From assembly GCA_024684815.1 (NCBI GenBank), contig JAIKWL010000023.1:41331-105330 (forward strand): a DNA stretch of 64,000 nucleotides. The letters are read 5' to 3'. The notes below the pieces were generated by a model. The model saw only the letters and a program-made list of their open reading frames with translations. It was not told the origin of the DNA and ran no database searches. Positions 52,358 to 61,165 of the stretch are shown in pieces. The position numbers were made by a program, and so were the translations under genes. Positions within the stretch are counted from its first letter, which is position 1, and every line of letters starts with the position of its first letter. This DNA is from Saccharofermentans sp. (GTDB lineage Bacteria > Bacillota > Clostridia > Saccharofermentanales > Saccharofermentanaceae).

Positions 52358-52948
52358 CTAGTTCTCGTTCGGATAGACGAGACGCCGGTCGGTATCAAAC
52401 CACTCGGCAACAGTCCTGAACAGCTTAACGATAAACTTACCGCTCTCCGTTATAGAGTAAGAGCCGTCGGGATTCTGCTCTATAGTACCTGTCTCGACCT
52501 GTTCATTGAAACGCTTTTCAAATGCTCCGTAGTCTTCAACATATTTCTTCGTGAAAACTTCCCCGACGGATTCCTGAGTGAATGTCTGGTCAGAATTCTC
52601 CTCCATATAGCTGAGCATGAATACCGATACTGAACGCTCGACTGTAACAGGAACAAGTACGAACAGAACTGTATTTACGCAGCAGAAGATGCAGAACATC
52701 ATGATGATGTCCCTTACCGCGATAAAGCCCCAGAACTTACGGACTACAGCCATTATGACCGCGGATATGATTCCGGTGATTATTATGAACGCGATTCCTC
52801 TGTACATAAGGACTTCCATATTCTTTAGAAGTCCCGTGTGGAACAATCCGACGAACATCGCCGAGCATACGATATATATGAGCGCATAGAGGCCTATGAG
52901 CGCGAAAATGTTGCCGACTGTTCCGTTGCTCTTACTTGTTTTAGACAT
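52358..52948 (-). CDS. Four-helix membrane protein with C-terminal winged-helix-like domain
   Basis: 196 aa. Four hydrophobic helices (about 13-32, 45-68, 77-97, and a short one) precede a cytoplasmic domain (about 108-185) with the pattern helix-turn-helix and a small wing (PDGSYSITESGKFI). This could sense membrane state or bind DNA or RNA weakly. It overlaps the upstream zinc-ribbon gene by 8 bases. No family named. Confidence 0.75.
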   Translation of the reverse strand: MSKTSKSNGTVGNIFALIGLYALIYIVCSAMFVGLFHTGLLKNMEVLMYRGIAFIIITGIISAVIMAVVRKFWGFIAVRDIIMMFCIFCCVNTVLFVLVPVTVERSVSVFMLSYMEENSDQTFTQESVGEVFTKKYVEDYGAFEKRFNEQVETGTIEQNPDGSYSITESGKFIVKLFRTVAEWFDTDRRLVYPNEN

Positions 52949-53339
52949 TCACTGTTTCCCCGTTCTTACGCCTGAGTTCCTCAGCAGCCAATGCCCTTTC
53001 CCTCTCGACCGGATCAGCTATGCAGATATCGCCTTTGCCGCTGATCTGGATCGCCGTACCGCAGAACTGGCAGAAACCTGTGGAACTGCGTCTGATGCGG
53101 TTGCCTGTAGCACCGCAGTTAGGGCACTCGACAGCAACGCTGTCACGTGCTATCTGATCCTCCAATTGCGTTCTTCTGTATCTTGAATTCTCTTCGATTG
53201 TTTTTTCTCTTGAAGCTTCAGCCTGCAGCCTTGCTTTCTCTGCAGCAGTTCTTGAACGTTCGATCTCCTGCTGCTTCAGTATATGATCGCTGACTCTGAA
53301 ACCGATCTTAACGAGACTACCAAGTCCTATCCCAAACAT
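52941..53339 (-). CDS. Zinc-ribbon coiled-coil protein
   Basis: 132 aa. A short hydrophobic start is followed by a Glu/Arg-rich coiled coil (about 20-62), a zinc ribbon (CPNCG then CQFCG, about 74-99) and a second charged helix (about 108-128). It starts after AAGGAGGG and overlaps the following membrane-protein gene by 8 bases, so the two proteins probably act together. No enzymatic motif is seen. Confidence 0.78.
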   Translation of the reverse strand: MFGIGLGSLVKIGFRVSDHILKQQEIERSRTAAEKARLQAEASREKTIEENSRYRRTQLEDQIARDSVAVECPNCGATGNRIRRSSTGFCQFCGTAIQISGKGDICIADPVERERALAAEELRRKNGETVNV

Positions 53340-53364
53340 TAGTATTCCCTCCTTTTTCCAAAAC

Positions 53365-53985
53365 TTATTCCAACGGATATTTTACCATGTCATAGAGCTC
53401 CCGCGCCAGTCTCGGCACGGGTAATCCGACAACGTTGGAGTAGTCTCCTTTTATGCACTTTACCAGTAATGCACCCTTGTCCTGAATGCCATATCCGCCG
53501 GCTTTGTCGTAAGGGGATCCGCTGTCGCAGTAATCTGATATCAAAAGTTTCTGGTAGTCATCAAGCGCATTGAATTCGACATAAGTTTCTTCTGTAAACA
53601 TCTTTACATCGGGACCGGACAAAAGTGCGACACCGGTCGCAACCACATGAGTATGTCCCGACAGTACCGACAGCATATTCATTGCCTCTTCACGGTCTTT
53701 TGGCTTGCCGAAGATAACATTATCCAGGATGACCGAAGTGTCCGCTCCGATAATGACCGAATCTTTCCTTTCTTCTTCAGGCAGCGAATCGAAAACTGCC
53801 TTTGCTTTCAGAAAAGCCAGTCCCTCACTGACTTTTAAAGCGGGAACACCGGCATCATCCATCCTGATTTCTGCTGACCGCTCATCGACTTCGGCAGTGA
53901 TCACATCGAAATTATCCGTAACCAAAGACAGCAATTCGCGCCTCCTCGGAGACGCGCTTGCTAAGATTATTCTTTTACTATTCAT
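53365..53985 (-). CDS. maf: Nucleoside triphosphate pyrophosphatase (Maf)
   Basis: 206 aa from the ATG at 53985; a GTG four codons upstream is possible. ILASASPRRRELL (about 5-17), GADTSV (about 78-83) and DKAGGYGIQDKGA (about 156-168) are Maf signatures. Members hydrolyse dTTP, UTP or modified nucleotides and affect septation. It lies just behind the epimerase-tail gene on the same strand. Confidence 0.93.
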   Translation of the reverse strand: MNSKRIILASASPRRRELLSLVTDNFDVITAEVDERSAEIRMDDAGVPALKVSEGLAFLKAKAVFDSLPEEERKDSVIIGADTSVILDNVIFGKPKDREEAMNMLSVLSGHTHVVATGVALLSGPDVKMFTEETYVEFNALDDYQKLLISDYCDSGSPYDKAGGYGIQDKGALLVKCIKGDYSNVVGLPVPRLARELYDMVKYPLE

Positions 53986-54015
53986 TACTGATTCCACAGC
54001 TGTTCTGCTCTTCGA

Positions 54016-56391
54016 TCAATTGCCCGGATTCTTCGGCGGAGCAAAGATTCCCGGAGGAACTGAAGATCCTGAAGACGGTGAGAATGCTTCGATCTCCGCT
54101 TCAATGTCATCTGCTGAATTCATGAATCCGCCCGATTTATCTGTTGCGAAGATATTTGAAGATGATTCCGTCTTGAAAGGACTCGGACTGTCAGACTTGA
54201 TCGGAGTATATGCACTTGCACCGTTTGAATGGGGATTCAGATAAGACTCTGAATCCTCAAGTCCGGAAGTGTTAAGCTGGCCTAAGCCTTCAGCCTGAGA
54301 GTTCTTGAACATGTTGGAACTGTCTGACTTCGAAGCCTTGAACGGACTTGCGTTATCAGCCTGCGCATTCTTGAACGGGCTTGCATTATCAGCCTGTGCA
54401 TTCTTAAAAGGGCTTGCGTTATCGGCAGGTGCACTCTTGAAAGGACTCTGACTCTCTGTCTGAGCAGATTTGAATGCGGAATTGATCGGCTGCGAAGGAG
54501 CTTCCTTAGGAGCAGCAGGTGCTGCAGGAGCTGCAGGAGCAGGTGCTGAAGGTGTAGCGGCTGCCTTGGGGAACCCTGATGAAGGTGTAGCGGCTGCTCT
54601 CGGGAATCCTGATGAAGGTGCGGCAGGTTTAGGTGCCTCGGCTGCCTTGGGTTCTGCAGCCTTCGGTGCTTCTGCCGGCTTCGGAGCTTCCGCCTTAGGT
54701 GCGGAAGGAGCTGCAGGTGTTGCTGCTGCCTTGGGGAACCCTGATGAAGGTGTTGCAGCTGCCCTCGGGAACCCTGATGAAGGTGTTGCAGCTGCTCTCG
54801 GGAATCCTGACGAAGGTGCGGCAGGCTTAGGTGCCTCGGCTGCCTTGGGTTCTGCAGCCTTCGGTGCTTCTGCCGGTTTCGGAGCCTCAGTTGACTTGGG
54901 AGGCATCTGAGGGATTATCGACTTAACGGGCTCAGACTTGGGAGCTGCAGGAGCAGGTGCCTGAGTCTTGGGCGGTTCCTTCGGAGGGATTATCGATTTA
55001 GCAGGTTCCTGTGCGGGCTGCTGTATGCGTGTAAACGTTGTGGCTGTTGCCGTTCCGAACCTGAATGTTGTCTCTTTGTTCTGGCTGTCGAGCTTTTCTT
55101 CGTCAGATACATAGTTATTAGCCGGATCCTTCAAAGAAGACTCAGGGATGATCGACTTATTCTTTTCTTCTTCCTTTTTGGCTGCTTCCTCCTCGGCTGC
55201 CTTAGCTGCGGCAGCTGCCTGGGCAGCAGCGGTTGCAGGTCTTGTGTGGGCGGGCTTTGCCGGAGCTTCAGTCTGGGAAGTTGATGTTGTGTGTGCCTTT
55301 GCGGTCACGTTCTGCTGCTGCTTAAGCCTAGCTTCCATAGCATCAGCGGAAGACTTGCGTTCAGGCTTTGTCTCCTTGACTGCAGCTGCAGCCTGGATAC
55401 CGCCATGCTGGGCACCCTCAATAGTGTCTTTAAGTGATTCCTTAAAGCTGATCGTTATCTCAGGCAAGATGCCGCTGGTATTATCTTCGAATCTTGCATC
55501 GGGATTATCGCTGAATAATGTATAAGCCTGCTTCGGATTCTCCTTATGCGTGATCTTATAGTAGAAGTCAACGAGCTTTGCCAGAGACTTGCTCATAACG
55601 AGCCTTGATGCTGTCTTTACAGGAGCATCGTTGCCGCTGATCTCATTAACGTCCTTGAAGAACTCGCCGCTGGTCTTATAGTCGCCGCTGATAATATAAC
55701 CGGCGCCTGCTTCACCCTTGTCTGCCAGAGTGAGCATTGCATTGGCAACGTCTCTTACATCGACAAACGCACGGCCGCCCTCTCTCGGAGGAATGGTTCC
55801 GTTGTTAAGATAACTGTTCAGGACTTTGTTGATCTCGTAGTCTTCGGAATAACCGGGGCCGATGATAAACGTGGGAAGGACCATTACCGCATTCAGTCTG
55901 TTGAGTGCGATCTTCTCCATAACATAAGCAGCGGCTTCAGCCTTGGACTTGGCATATTCACCTTCCACCTTGTTGCGGTCGAAATGGATCGTAAGATCCT
56001 CTCCTGACACTTCAGGATTAAGAGCATATGCGGAGCTCAGATAAACGAGCTTTCCGATCTTGCGCTTAAGACACATATCGACGACGTTCTCGGCGCCTAT
56101 GACATTAACTCTTCTCATCGTAAGATTCGTGGAATCAGACAGTGATACATATTCGTCAGTGTGGAAGAGCACGGCAGATCTCGGATCGTCGAGTTCGAAG
56201 AACTCTCTCATGGAATCCTTATCTGTGGATATACCATAGCAGATCTCGATATTGGGATTGTTCCTGTAGATCCTTGTATCAGAAAGCTCACTCATGAGGA
56301 TCCTCACTTTTTCTCCTCTTTGGAGAAGCATACTGATAACAGTTTTTCCTAATGCGCCTTCGCCGCCCGATACAAGATATTTAACCGACAT
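54016..56391 (-). CDS. NAD-dependent epimerase/dehydratase fused to a long repetitive Ala/Pro tail
   Basis: 791 aa. Residues 1-330 are an extended SDR: SGGEGALG (about 8-15) for NAD, YLSSAY (about 117-122) and YAKSK (about 145-149) with the catalytic Tyr and Lys. From about 350 to 600 the chain is low complexity (Ala, Pro, Lys, Glu) with repeats such as SSGFPRAAATP and EAPKPAEAPKAAEPKAAE. From about 640 to 791 come short SPFK-type repeats. The tail contains repeats in DNA as well as in protein (54480-54910). The epimerase domain alone would be a normal enzyme of nucleotide-sugar or lipid metabolism; the tail suggests anchoring or protein binding. An AAGGAGA site precedes the start. Confidence 0.85.
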   Translation of the reverse strand: MSVKYLVSGGEGALGKTVISMLLQRGEKVRILMSELSDTRIYRNNPNIEICYGISTDKDSMREFFELDDPRSAVLFHTDEYVSLSDSTNLTMRRVNVIGAENVVDMCLKRKIGKLVYLSSAYALNPEVSGEDLTIHFDRNKVEGEYAKSKAEAAAYVMEKIALNRLNAVMVLPTFIIGPGYSEDYEINKVLNSYLNNGTIPPREGGRAFVDVRDVANAMLTLADKGEAGAGYIISGDYKTSGEFFKDVNEISGNDAPVKTASRLVMSKSLAKLVDFYYKITHKENPKQAYTLFSDNPDARFEDNTSGILPEITISFKESLKDTIEGAQHGGIQAAAAVKETKPERKSSADAMEARLKQQQNVTAKAHTTSTSQTEAPAKPAHTRPATAAAQAAAAAKAAEEEAAKKEEEKNKSIIPESSLKDPANNYVSDEEKLDSQNKETTFRFGTATATTFTRIQQPAQEPAKSIIPPKEPPKTQAPAPAAPKSEPVKSIIPQMPPKSTEAPKPAEAPKAAEPKAAEAPKPAAPSSGFPRAAATPSSGFPRAAATPSSGFPKAAATPAAPSAPKAEAPKPAEAPKAAEPKAAEAPKPAAPSSGFPRAAATPSSGFPKAAATPSAPAPAAPAAPAAPKEAPSQPINSAFKSAQTESQSPFKSAPADNASPFKNAQADNASPFKNAQADNASPFKASKSDSSNMFKNSQAEGLGQLNTSGLEDSESYLNPHSNGASAYTPIKSDSPSPFKTESSSNIFATDKSGGFMNSADDIEAEIEAFSPSSGSSVPPGIFAPPKNPGN
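54480..54900. repeat. Tandem and block repeats within the epimerase tail
   Basis: A module coding EAPKPAEAPKAAEPKAAE followed by PAAPSSGFPRAAATP occurs twice nearly exactly, with internal triplication of the SSGFPxAAATP unit. Next to it, toward 54330-54450, a unit coding FKNAQADNASP recurs. Confidence 0.85.
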
Positions 56392-56549
56392 ACAATCTCT
56401 CCTTGATACTGCATATGTTCTGCAATGGCCTTTCAGGAGTCTCCTTTTTTGTGAACTGGATCCGCCTGATACGGTTCGGGTATTTTAACTGATTGTATTT
56501 ATTTTACTATTTTAAAAAAGCAAGTGCAAAAAATTTATTCTACGGCTTG

Positions 56550-56578
56550 TTGACAATTCTGTTACGCAAGTATATTCT
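56550..56578 (+). promoter_or_regulatory. Promoter of the T-box transcript
   Basis: TTGACA (56550-56555), a 17-base spacer and TATTCT (56573-56578). Transcription would begin near 56586. Confidence 0.8.
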
Positions 56579-56585
56579 TATGACA

Positions 56586-56894
56586 CATTTCCGCTCGGAG
56601 ATGTATACAATTGAATACTGCTAAAGGCTGTGACGAAGCAAGCCGCAGAGATTCGGATCATTACAGAGAAGTGCTATTTGCTGAGAGGCACGTGACGATA
56701 TTTGCATCAGGCTATCCCTTCCGAGCCGGCATTCCGAACAGGATCGATCCCAAGTAGACAATGCCCGTGATGCTGCGTTAATGCAAAGGAGTTGTTAGAC
56801 TTCGTAAGTGGCAAACTGAATGTTTGCAAGTTGAGTGGTACCGCGGATTTTAATTCGTCTCAATGTCCAAGTAGGATGTTGGGGCTTTTTTTTT
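56586..56894 (+). promoter_or_regulatory. T-box leader
   Basis: Stem I region with CAGAGA and the apical GCTGAGAG element (about 56610-56740), stem III GCAAAC/GTTTGC (about 56811-56827), the invariant T-box TGGTACCGCGG (56836-56846) and a terminator overlapping the antiterminator. The T-box UGGU would pair with a tRNA ending ACCA. Judged by its distance from the stem I 3' segment CCGAGCC, the specifier is probably ATC (56714-56716), isoleucine; TAT (Tyr) is the main alternative. It controls the following XRE-cupin-ligase gene. Confidence 0.93.
56857..56894 (+). terminator. T-box terminator
   Basis: GTCTCAATGTCC and GGATGTTGGGGC pair over 12 bp (with G-U pairs) around AAGTA, followed by nine T. 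The alternative antiterminator pairs TTGAG before the T-box with CTCAA at 56859-56863. Confidence 0.9.
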
Positions 56895-56944
56895 GCCCCG
56901 GCAAAGGCAGACTAAAGACAGATTGACGTAAGAGGAGAAAAAGT

Positions 56945-59293
56945 ATGTCAACAAACAACGAAAGCGTAGAGTTAAAACTCTCAGAAGTAGCATCCCGTGT
57001 TCACGGTCTGAGACTTGACATGGGCCTGACACCCGAAGAAGCAGCTGCCAAGCTTGATATTTCCACGGAAGAATATCTTAAGTTCGAGGAAGGCACTCAG
57101 GACTTCAACTTCACATTCATTTACAAATTTGCCAACCTTGCGGGCGTTGAGATCTCCGACATCATGGAGGGATCCTCTCCTTCACTCACGGAATATGCGG
57201 TAACAAGAAACGGACAGGGCAGCCCTATAACAAGACGTACCGGCTACAAGTACCAGCGTCTGGCATCCAGGTTCAAGAATAAGCTCTGCGAGCCTTTCCG
57301 TGTCGTAGTTCCTTATTCTGAAGAGGCTTTGAACCCTCCGTATCACCTCGTTTCACATAACTATCAGGAGATGAACATCGTCGTCAAAGGCACACTTAAG
57401 GTAATCATCGGTGATTCCTCCGAAGTGCTTCACGAAGGCGACTGCATCTATTTCGACTCCACCCAGCCTCACGGTGAATTTGCTTTGGGCGGCGAGGACT
57501 GTGTCTTCTATGCGATCATCTTAAATCCCGAAGCATGGGGCAAGGGTGAGAACTACACCACACCTTACAATTCAGAAGAGATGCGTACAGACAACGTAAC
57601 AAACGTTGATGCAGCTAATCTCGAAGATCCGGTCTATGCACGTTATCTCAACGGTGTCCTGGATGAGAACGGCACGATGGTGGACGTCGACGTTAACGTT
57701 CCTGCCTGCAAAAAGTTCAACTTCGCATACGACTGTGTTGACGTAATCGCTGACAGAAATCCCGATAAACTCGCCATGCTCTGGGTCGCAAAGGATTGCG
57801 TAACGGAGAAGAGATTCACATTCGGCGACATAAAGAAATATTCCAACATGACTGCGAACTACTTCAAGTCATTGGGCATCGGCAAAGGCGACAAGGTCGT
57901 TCTCGTCTTAAAGCGCCACTACCAGTTCTGGTTTGCCATGATGGGCTTAGAAAAGCTCGGCGCCGTTGCTATCCCTGCCACACACCTTCTCCGTGACCAC
58001 GACTACGAATACCGTTTCAACGCAGCAGGCGTCAAGGCAGTATTCTGCACATCAGATGACGATGCTGCAGACGAATGCGAAAAGGCCGCAAAGGTCTGCG
58101 GAGTTGAAACGCTCATCCTCTGCAACGGTTCAAGACCCGGCTGGCATGACTTCAATGAGGAGTTCAAGAACTTCTCCGACGTCTTCGAGCGTCCTGCTGA
58201 CTATGCCTGCGGTTACGATCCTATGGTCATGTTCTTCACATCAGGAACGACAGGATACCCCAAGATGGCTCTGCATTCCTATATGTATGCCATCGGTCAC
58301 ATCCCTACTGCAAAATACTGGCAGAACGTAGATCCTAACGGACTTCACTTCTCCATCTCTGATACAGGCTGGGGCAAGGCACTCTGGGGCAAACTCTATG
58401 GCCAGTGGCTCTGCGAGGCACCTATTTTCACATTCGACTTTGACCGCTTCAAGGCCGAAGAGATCCTTCCGATGTTCAAGAAGTATAATATCACCACATT
58501 CTGCGCACCTCCGACGATGTTCAGATTCTTCATCAAGGAAGATCTTTCAAAATACGATCTGTCTTCACTTAAATATGCGGTCACAGCAGGCGAGGCTTTA
58601 AACCCTGAGGTATTCAACCGCTTCATGTCAGCAACCGGAGTAAGACTCATGGAAGGCTTCGGTCAGACAGAGACAACACTTGCCATCGCAAACCTTGTCG
58701 GCTCCAAGCTCCGTATCGGTTCAATGGGTAAGCCCAACCCGCTCTACGATGTTAAGATCCTTGATCCTGACGGCAACGTATGCAAGCCCGGTGAGACAGG
58801 CGAGATCTGCATCAATACACAGAACTACCATCCGAAGGGACTTTTCCTCCAGTACTACTTAGCTCCTGAACTCACGAATGAAGCATGGCACGACGGCTGG
58901 TACCATACAGGTGATACCGCATGGGCAGATGAGGACGGATACTTCTGGTACGTAGGCCGTACAGATGATGTCATCAAGTCTTCAGGCTACCGTATCGGAC
59001 CCTTCGAGATCGAGAACGTCATCATGGAGCTCCCTTATGTTCTTGAGTGCGCAGTTACGGGTGTACCTGATCCTCAGGGTGTAAGAGGTATCGTAGTAAA
59101 GGCTACGATCACGCTCGTTAAGGGTACTGAGAGGACTGAGGAACTCAAGAAAGAGATCCAGAATTACGTCAAGGAGAAGACTGCTCCCTACAAGTATCCG
59201 AGAGTAGTGGAATTCGTTGACGAACTCCCTAAGACATTCAACGGCAAGATCATGAGAAAGGCGATCAGATCAGCTTCTGAAGAACAGAAGTGA
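56945..59293 (+). CDS. XRE-cupin-AMP-binding acyl-CoA ligase fusion
   Basis: 782 aa. Residues about 8-70 form an XRE-type helix-turn-helix, residues about 110-200 a cupin (HLVSHNYQEMNIVVKG, then FDSTQPHGEF), and residues about 230-780 an ANL-superfamily adenylating enzyme with FFTSGTTGYPKMA (about 434-446), GFGQTETT (about 573-580), YHTGDTAW and the C-terminal catalytic Lys in NGKIMRK. Such ligases activate carboxylates to acyl-CoA. AAGAGGAG precedes the start. Because a T-box precedes it, expression should rise when a particular charged tRNA is low, linking it to amino acid metabolism. A plausible but unproven substrate is a branched-chain acid derived from isoleucine. Confidence 0.92.
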   Translation: MSTNNESVELKLSEVASRVHGLRLDMGLTPEEAAAKLDISTEEYLKFEEGTQDFNFTFIYKFANLAGVEISDIMEGSSPSLTEYAVTRNGQGSPITRRTGYKYQRLASRFKNKLCEPFRVVVPYSEEALNPPYHLVSHNYQEMNIVVKGTLKVIIGDSSEVLHEGDCIYFDSTQPHGEFALGGEDCVFYAIILNPEAWGKGENYTTPYNSEEMRTDNVTNVDAANLEDPVYARYLNGVLDENGTMVDVDVNVPACKKFNFAYDCVDVIADRNPDKLAMLWVAKDCVTEKRFTFGDIKKYSNMTANYFKSLGIGKGDKVVLVLKRHYQFWFAMMGLEKLGAVAIPATHLLRDHDYEYRFNAAGVKAVFCTSDDDAADECEKAAKVCGVETLILCNGSRPGWHDFNEEFKNFSDVFERPADYACGYDPMVMFFTSGTTGYPKMALHSYMYAIGHIPTAKYWQNVDPNGLHFSISDTGWGKALWGKLYGQWLCEAPIFTFDFDRFKAEEILPMFKKYNITTFCAPPTMFRFFIKEDLSKYDLSSLKYAVTAGEALNPEVFNRFMSATGVRLMEGFGQTETTLAIANLVGSKLRIGSMGKPNPLYDVKILDPDGNVCKPGETGEICINTQNYHPKGLFLQYYLAPELTNEAWHDGWYHTGDTAWADEDGYFWYVGRTDDVIKSSGYRIGPFEIENVIMELPYVLECAVTGVPDPQGVRGIVVKATITLVKGTERTEELKKEIQNYVKEKTAPYKYPRVVEFVDELPKTFNGKIMRKAIRSASEEQK

Positions 59294-59304
59294 TACAAGG
59301 ATCA

Positions 59305-60036
59305 TTAAGATGCTTTTAACCAGAGCGGCTCTATCGCAGAGCCGCTTTTCTTTTGCCCCGGTATGGTCCTGACGTCAAACCTCCTGTCTCTTACAAAAGG
59401 CCAGAGGCATTCATATGCTTCGCCGGGATCCCTGAATTCGGCCATGGGAAAATCCGAGATATCAAGGAGCATATTCTGATCTGCATAACATTCAAGAAGC
59501 AGATGATGCCTCTTATCGTAGATAATGAAATCATTGATATCCCTGCGTTTAAGGATAGGCTTTCTTATAATGGGAAGTATGGAATTTGCGGGATTTATCA
59601 ATGAACATAAAGCTTCTTCCCCGATATAAAAATCCAGCTCCTTAAGCGCAGACTGAGCTTCCCTGTACAGATCTCTTATCGCCATCTGTATTCCGTTCAT
59701 AATCTCACTCTTATAGTCTTCCGCTACTATTGCGCCGTACTTGAGCGCAAAGAAGATCATCTTATAAAGATTGATCTCAAGATTAATGCTGTCCGTCAGA
59801 AAATAATCGGACGTCATCTGCTGGACTTCAGCGCTGCTCTTAACAGCTATAAGCGAATACAGATACTGGGCATCCCTAAGATCAGTCATGATATCGACGG
59901 CATCTGTTGTACTTCCGGTCCCTCTGCGGTCAGTTATGGCAGCGGGAACTTTGCCGGATCTTAATGCAGCGAGCACAGCGCAAAGATAACCTTCGAAAGT
60001 ACCGTCATATGTGTATCTCATACCTCTGTCAGCCAT
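59305..60036 (-). CDS. Probable DNA metabolism protein (DUF4130/TIGR03915 type)
   Basis: 243 aa. The family start YTYDGTFEGYLCAV (about 8-21) and the C-terminal AEFRDPGEAYECLWPFV region are recognisable. Members usually sit next to a radical SAM protein implicated in DNA modification or repair and may be related to uracil-DNA glycosylases. No such partner is adjacent here; neighbours are the ligase and a membrane protein. GGAGG precedes the start. The last codons overlap the terminator of the convergent gene. Confidence 0.85.
   Translation of the reverse strand: MADRGMRYTYDGTFEGYLCAVLAALRSGKVPAAITDRRGTGSTTDAVDIMTDLRDAQYLYSLIAVKSSAEVQQMTSDYFLTDSINLEINLYKMIFFALKYGAIVAEDYKSEIMNGIQMAIRDLYREAQSALKELDFYIGEEALCSLINPANSILPIIRKPILKRRDINDFIIYDKRHHLLLECYADQNMLLDISDFPMAEFRDPGEAYECLWPFVRDRRFDVRTIPGQKKSGSAIEPLWLKAS
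59323..59353 (+). terminator. Terminator of the XRE-cupin-ligase gene
   Basis: AGCGGCTC and GAGCCGCT form a perfect 8-bp stem with a 7-nt loop, followed by TTTCTTTT. The stem lies inside the 3' end of the convergent gene. Confidence 0.88.
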
Positions 60037-60134
60037 ATTGTATTCCTCCTGTCCGACTTAAAGTGCCGTCATTCTATCACCCCGAACATATGTTTGTAAA
60101 TACCATTATTGGGACTTTTGCAAAAGCACAAAAT

Positions 60135-60167
60135 AAAAAGGCTATCCCGAAACCAAACGGGATAGTC
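60135..60167 (-). terminator. Terminator of the 60216-60710 gene
   Basis: On the minus strand GACTATCCCG pairs with CGGGATAGCC (one G-U) around an 8-nt loop, followed by TTTTTATTTT. Confidence 0.85.
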
Positions 60168-60215
60168 TCTTTCTATTTACAAAAAGATGTTCAGGATGTG
60201 CTTCTTCTCCTGCCT

Positions 60216-60710
60216 TTACGGATCTCCTAACATATGGACAAAACCGACTGCAAAATAAACGGCTGCCGCTATGAGCGCAAGCCCCATAATGACCGCTAGG
60301 ATCCCGACCGCTTTTCCGCTGCCTTTGCTTATAACCTTGCCTCCGGTAATAACAGAAGCTATGCCCTGTATAGGAAAAAGCATGATCATGAGAGGACAGA
60401 AGATCAAAGAGGAATTCTCGAGATCGTTGAAATCGTCTCCGAGCTTGATGTCGTTTACGATGTGGGTTGCCGGATTAACAGTGGAAAAGATCCTGAAGAA
60501 ACTGTACAAAAACAGACCGAAACCCGCTAACGCAGCTAACATTCCCGGTATCGAAAAACCCAGAAGGACATTTCCGCATATTTTGCGCGTCCTGTCCTTT
60601 GACCGCCTCATGACAAGAGCAATGGCAAACAGCAGCGGACAGATGATCCACATCCACCAGCAGTTTTCAAATACTATGTCCCATTCCATTACTGATCTTA
60701 AACTATCCAT
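60216..60710 (-). CDS. Three- to four-helix membrane protein
   Basis: 164 aa from the ATG at 60710, with AGGA upstream; an earlier start would overlap the truncated acetyltransferase. Hydrophobic helices at about 18-35, 48-75, 105-125 and 135-158. No motif or family recognised. It may be co-transcribed with the truncated gene ahead of it. Confidence 0.72.
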   Translation of the reverse strand: MDSLRSVMEWDIVFENCWWMWIICPLLFAIALVMRRSKDRTRKICGNVLLGFSIPGMLAALAGFGLFLYSFFRIFSTVNPATHIVNDIKLGDDFNDLENSSLIFCPLMIMLFPIQGIASVITGGKVISKGSGKAVGILAVIMGLALIAAAVYFAVGFVHMLGDP

Positions 60711-60730
60711 ATCTTTATTCCTGTTTTTTC

Positions 60731-61000
60731 TTATGCGGGGAAATAATACCATTGTTTATGAACGCTGATACCGCCGATATGCTCTCCGTTATGGATTATG
60801 GCAAACTCATAAAAAACCGGATCGGGCTTTGACCATTCCGCTTCTGCCTTTTTTAGAAATTCCAGTGACTCCTTCTCATCTTCATGGGGAAGAAAACACA
60901 TATATCTGGCATTTTCGGTATTCATGGCATACGCATTATAGGTTTCCAGATACTCCGGTCCCAAGGGTCTTATCAGCAGTCTTTCTGATGTTATCTCCAT
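60731..61000 (-). pseudogene. Truncated GNAT acetyltransferase gene
   Basis: 89 codons. The start (MEITSERLLIRPLGPEYL) and middle (GEHIGGISVHK) are typical of a RimJ/RimL-like GNAT enzyme, with an intact AAGGAAAG site. The reading frame ends after GGISVHKQWYYFPA, before the acetyl-CoA-binding loop (Q/RxxGxG/A) that would lie some 20-30 residues further on. The enzyme cannot be active. The 3' part is absent rather than frameshifted nearby. Confidence 0.78.
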
Positions 61001-61165
61001 AAACTTCTTTCCTTAAAAATCATTTCCGTACATAGTTCGTTATGTTCCGGATATTTACGGTTAAGAACAAAAATCCACAAATCGTACTTTTTCAGCCCTC
61101 AAAAAAGTACCTGTGAGATTATACTGAACCATAAGGACTGCCTGAACTGATCTGCGTTTCGATCC

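Noticed and set aside
54470-54910. Plus-strand Gly/Ala-rich ORF
   Set aside because: Antisense to the repetitive tail of the epimerase fusion; composition comes from the repeats.
55148-55525. Plus-strand Ala-rich ORF
   Set aside because: Antisense to the low-complexity part of the epimerase fusion.
61080-61120. GTACTTTTT/AAAAAAGTAC hairpin
   Set aside because: A/T-only stem with no T run of use; too weak to call a terminator.
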